33,420 bases of DNA, taken from Oscillibacter sp. PC13 (GTDB lineage Bacteria > Bacillota > Clostridia > Oscillospirales > Oscillospiraceae). The position numbers were made by a program, and so were the translations under genes. Of this stretch, positions 30,536-33,420 are shown in pieces. Each line of letters opens with the position of its first letter. The first letter of the stretch is position 1. The notes beneath the pieces were generated by a model that was given only the letters and a program-made list of their open reading frames with translations, had not been told where the DNA came from and did not search any database. The stretch covers positions 1 to 33,420 of the forward strand of contig NZ_FOXE01000024.1 in assembly GCF_900115635.1 (NCBI RefSeq), given 5' to 3'.

Positions 30536-31309
30536 ATGGATATTCAGAAGGCGGCTGACGCACTGTATGCGGCGGAAGAGGGCGTCTACCAGATTCCCAT
30601 GATCAGCAGCGAGAACCCTGACATGACGGTGGATGACGCCTATGCCATCCAGCTGAAAAACATTGAGCGGCGCAAGGCCCAGGGCGAAAAACTGGTGGGC
30701 ATGAAAATTGGCCTGACCAGCAAGGGCATGCAGCAGCTGCTTGGTGTAGATGTCCCGGATTATGGTCACCTGACGGACCGGATGCTGTTGCTGGAGGGTC
30801 AGCCCTGCCCCGTTAAGGAGATGAATCAGCCTAAGGTGGAGGGCGAAGTGGCCTTTTGCCTGAAGAAGACTCTGAAGGGACCGGGCCTGACGATTGCCGA
30901 CGTATACGATGCGACTGATTATGTGGTGCCGGCACTGGAGATTGTAGACTCCCGTATCAAGGACTGGAAGATTAAACTGGTGGATACCATCGCCGACAAT
31001 GGATCCTCCGCCCGCCTGGTGGTGGGCAGCCGGATGACGCCTATTGAACATGTGGATATGCGGCTGACCGGCATGACCCTGGAAAAGAACGGCGAACTGG
31101 TGAACAGCGGCACAACTGCAGAGGTGTGGGGCAATCCAGCGGCGGCCGTGGCATGGCTGGGTAATGCGCTGTCTGCATATGGAATTGAGCTGGAGGCTGG
31201 CAGCATTGTGCTGGCCGGTGCCCTGACGGCCGCGCTGCCTGCCCAGGCAGGTGACTGCTTTACGGCCAGCTTCTGCGGCATGGGCAGTGTCAGCGTAAAA
31301 TTTGTGTAA
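30536..31309 (+). CDS. 2-oxopent-4-enoate hydratase-like protein (FAH/MhpD family), 257 aa
   Basis: It is a full-length member of the MhpD/DmpE/DmpH branch: VGMKIGLTSK (54-63), VEGEVAFCL (101-109, metal-binding Glu residues), PALEIVDSRI (132-141), IADNGSSARLV (152-162) and NPAAAVAWLGNAL (200-212). Family members hydrate 2-oxopent-4-enoate or decarboxylate oxalocrotonate with Mg2+ or Mn2+. No other meta-cleavage enzymes are in the window, so the substrate here is probably another short 2-oxo acid. AAAGGAAG lies about 12 bases before the ATG. Upstream in-frame starts overlap the previous gene and are rejected. Confidence 0.85.
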   Translation: MDIQKAADALYAAEEGVYQIPMISSENPDMTVDDAYAIQLKNIERRKAQGEKLVGMKIGLTSKGMQQLLGVDVPDYGHLTDRMLLLEGQPCPVKEMNQPKVEGEVAFCLKKTLKGPGLTIADVYDATDYVVPALEIVDSRIKDWKIKLVDTIADNGSSARLVVGSRMTPIEHVDMRLTGMTLEKNGELVNSGTTAEVWGNPAAAVAWLGNALSAYGIELEAGSIVLAGALTAALPAQAGDCFTASFCGMGSVSVKFV

Positions 31310-31364
31310 TTCCCGGGGAACCGGAAAGAACGACAAAAGAGGATAGGAAAAAGGAGGAACGAAC

Positions 31365-31979
31365 GTGAAGAAAGTAACCCTGAAAGCGGTCGTGAACGAG
31401 GAATTGTGTATCGGGTGCAAGATTTGTGAAAAGGTGTGCCCGGTGTATGCAATTCAGGTAAACGACCGGAAAGCCCATTCAGACCCGGCAAAGTGCATGG
31501 CGTGCGCAAACTGCGCAGACCGGTGCCCGCGATACGCGATCAAGATGGTGGAGCGGGACGATCCGTTCGAAGTTGGAGTGGATGTGAGCAAGTTCGACTA
31601 TGAGGAAATCCGGGCACTGTGCGAGAAGGCACACCTGAACCCGGAGCAGGTGCTGTGCTACTGCGTGGGCGTGCGTGCGGAAGAGGTGGCGGCAGCGCTG
31701 CTGAGCGGCGCCACAACGCCGGAGGAAGTATCTGCGATGACGGGCATGCGGACGGGGTGCACGATAGAGTGCATACAGCCTCTGCTGCGACTGGTGCAGG
31801 CGGCCGGGAACGAGCTGCATCCGAATCCGAACGGATATCAGTGGTACGGCGTAACGGTGACGGCATGGGATATGCCGGAGGAAGTGAAGGAGAAGTACAA
31901 CTCCCGGGGCTTCTATTTCGACGAGGACAAAGCGCTGCTGGATAAGGTGGTCAAGGTACGTCCGGAGGAGGAGAAGTAA
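31365..31979 (+). CDS. Two-[4Fe-4S] ferredoxin fused to a BFD-like [2Fe-2S] domain, 204 aa
   Basis: Cys15, 18, 21, 25 and Cys44, 47, 50, 54 form two classical CxxCxxCxxxC(P) clusters. Further on, Cys98-x-Cys100 and, 32 residues later, Cys132-x3-Cys136 follow the spacing of the bacterioferritin-associated-ferredoxin (BFD) fold (C-x-C-x31-C-x2-C in the type protein, here one residue longer at the end). The C-terminal 55 residues are unassigned. It should carry electrons in the cytoplasm. The GTG start has AAGGAGG in good position. The stop is one base from the next ATG, and GGAGGAG for that gene lies inside its 3' end, so the pair is tightly coupled. Confidence 0.85.
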   Translation: MKKVTLKAVVNEELCIGCKICEKVCPVYAIQVNDRKAHSDPAKCMACANCADRCPRYAIKMVERDDPFEVGVDVSKFDYEEIRALCEKAHLNPEQVLCYCVGVRAEEVAAALLSGATTPEEVSAMTGMRTGCTIECIQPLLRLVQAAGNELHPNPNGYQWYGVTVTAWDMPEEVKEKYNSRGFYFDEDKALLDKVVKVRPEEEK

Positions 31980-31980
31980 G

Positions 31981-33420
31981 ATGGAAAAGAAAGAGATGAT
32001 GCACGCGCCCATTATGCCGATTGCGCCGAAGCCGTCTCAGTACGGAATTGACCCGGCGCTGGTGAAGAAGCGGGTAGCAGAGATGCCGGGAATGGTGTCA
32101 CTGAAGCTGCAGGAGCTGTTCCCGGATCTGCCGGATGTGATTTATCCGGGCCCGGAGGGAGCGCTGGATAAGCTGTATGAATTGGCGAAGAGGGAACTGC
32201 GGAAGGTAGACATGAGCATGATCAAGCCGGAGCAGTCGGTGAACGTGCTGGCGTCCCACCACGGGTTCACGCTGTTCGGCGGCCAGCCGTATGCGATTTT
32301 GCTGAAGGCGATCCGGGATGTGGTGATTGAGAAGACCGGGTGCAAGAATGTGCGTTTGCGGGCGGGCGTTGGCATGCGGTTCCGTGAGACCGAGGAATAC
32401 ATGAAGCGGTACGGCCTGGATACCTACTATGAGGGCAAGGTGAAGGGCGTGGCGCCGGTGGACGAGGGGATTCCCATCGAGACGGAAGTGGGGACGCTGT
32501 ACGGCATCAAGGCAGTATACGATGCGGACTGGATCATCCATGCGCATCACACGGACGTGCGTGAAGTGCACTTCCACCGTCAGATTGACAAGGCGGTGAA
32601 GCCGTTCTCCATGTCCTACGCGCGGATTGAGTCCCGGTCGACATATCACCAGAACCTGGGCCCCCGGGCGGCAAACTTCACGGCGCGTGCGATTTTCGAG
32701 TCGGAGTTCGTGCAGAGCAAGTTTGCGTTCGCGGCGTTCATGAACGTGGGCCCCCACGGGGTAATCGGCGTGGACGCGGACAACGACCTGTATGCGGTGA
32801 ATGACCGGGCGACGTTTATCGGGTGCCAGATTTACGGCAAGATTATGACGCTGTTCGGAGAGATTGACGAGTGCATCGCGGTTCTGGACTTCCCGTGCCC
32901 GGTGCCGTACGTGTTCTCCGCAGGCGTGATTTATGCAAACTTTGCAGGTGCGAACACAGACCTATACGACATGGACAACACGCCGCTGCCGGCGTACACG
33001 TGGTACACAGAGGCATTCTACGGGAAGAACGGGAAGCCTCTGCTGAAGGAAATCCCGCCGATGAACCCGGCAATCAAGATGTGCGTGCACAACTACGCAT
33101 GGACCGGCTATCCGTCTGCATTCTTCTCGGAGCACATTCCGACGGTAGTGGTTGGAGCGGAGCAGGCGAAGCTGTTTGACACGGAGCCGATGAACATCAA
33201 GTACATGGATCACGCGGTCATCGCGAAGACGACGGAAGGGGCCATGGAGTTCGCGTATAAGATGACGGGGACGGACAAGGTCATTATCTTCGACGGCGCG
33301 ATGGGCGGATTGAACTGCTCGGAGAGCATGGCAGAGCTGCTGATTGACAGAGCGCCGGCAGTGGGCGAGCGCGTGGAGAAGGAGCTGCTGCCGAAGTGGT
33401 TCCGTCAGCGCGGCGTGGAT
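31981..33420 (+). CDS. LarA-superfamily (nickel-pincer-type) protein, at least 480 aa, open at the right edge
   Basis: I align this frame by eye with lactate racemase LarA of L. plantarum. SVNVLASHHGFTLFGGQPYAILLKAI (86-111) matches the block around LarA D72-R75, and VRLRAGVGMRFRETEEYMKRYG (125-145) the block with H108. DADWIIHAHHTDVREVHFHRQIDKAVKPFSMSYA (181-214) matches the block with H174 and K184. His197, Lys207 and His223 keep the LarA spacing (+10, +16) of the acid/base His, the cofactor-bound Lys and the nickel His. The D-x2-R pair reads H-H-G-F and no His stands at the H108 position, so the chemistry may differ. No stop occurs before the edge, and it is already longer than LarA (about 424 residues). 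Function unknown. Confidence 0.6.
   Translation, partial: MEKKEMMHAPIMPIAPKPSQYGIDPALVKKRVAEMPGMVSLKLQELFPDLPDVIYPGPEGALDKLYELAKRELRKVDMSMIKPEQSVNVLASHHGFTLFGGQPYAILLKAIRDVVIEKTGCKNVRLRAGVGMRFRETEEYMKRYGLDTYYEGKVKGVAPVDEGIPIETEVGTLYGIKAVYDADWIIHAHHTDVREVHFHRQIDKAVKPFSMSYARIESRSTYHQNLGPRAANFTARAIFESEFVQSKFAFAAFMNVGPHGVIGVDADNDLYAVNDRATFIGCQIYGKIMTLFGEIDECIAVLDFPCPVPYVFSAGVIYANFAGANTDLYDMDNTPLPAYTWYTEAFYGKNGKPLLKEIPPMNPAIKMCVHNYAWTGYPSAFFSEHIPTVVVGAEQAKLFDTEPMNIKYMDHAVIAKTTEGAMEFAYKMTGTDKVIIFDGAMGGLNCSESMAELLIDRAPAVGERVEKELLPKWFRQRGVD

Overview
The window reads as a chromosomal segment of an anaerobic, endospore-forming Firmicute, most likely a Clostridia/Oscillospiraceae-type gut bacterium. 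The reasons are a SpoIIE-type sporulation phosphatase, two ECF sigma/anti-sigma pairs, ferredoxin-based metabolism, AGGAGG-type ribosome binding sites throughout, and fairly GC-rich coding DNA. Roughly 0.4-4.7 kb looks more AT-rich by eye. I saw no transposase, phage gene or CRISPR array. Family names rest on sequence motifs recognised by reading; no database search was run.

Left part (1-13.4 kb). A leftward set (PEBP-like protein, APC-type amino-acid permease, unknown protein, acylating-type aldehyde dehydrogenase cut by the window edge) diverges from a membrane-embedded LuxR-type regulator. Next comes a rightward purine/nucleoside salvage operon. It holds a GntR/UTRA regulator with its own promoter and dyad, a divergent adenine-deaminase-like amidohydrolase, a four-gene BMP-family nucleoside ABC importer (ATPase, two permeases, lipoprotein) and a guanine-deaminase-like enzyme. 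A convergent adenosine-deaminase-like gene follows, and the two share a bidirectional terminator.

Middle (13.5-21.2 kb). This holds a tRNA-Ser(GGA) gene, a leftward dusB - ECF sigma - anti-sigma operon, a rightward spoIIE with a small membrane-protein gene behind it, and a second leftward ECF sigma - anti-sigma - two-membrane-protein operon with a possible self-recognised promoter.

Right part (21.3-33.4 kb) is the most interesting. A leftward operon larE-larB-larC-fmdE-like-ABC importer encodes the whole nickel-pincer nucleotide (NPN) cofactor pathway plus a metal-type ABC importer, probably for nickel. It starts from a good promoter followed by an RNA leader with three hairpins capped by the same AGAA tetraloop and an attenuator-type terminator. 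Divergently, a DUF3842 gene and then a compact operon encode a NadC-like protein with altered catalytic motifs, a MoaB/CinA-fold protein, a 2-oxopent-4-enoate-hydratase-like enzyme, a ferredoxin fused to a BFD-like [2Fe-2S] domain, and a protein of at least 480 residues, open at the right edge. That last protein keeps the His-Lys-His spacing of the nickel-pincer site of lactate racemase LarA (+10, +16) but lacks an obvious counterpart of the second catalytic His. Three related 17-bp motifs lie in the divergent control region and in front of the NadC-like gene. I infer one regulon that imports nickel, builds the cofactor and uses it in an uncharacterised LarA-superfamily reaction.
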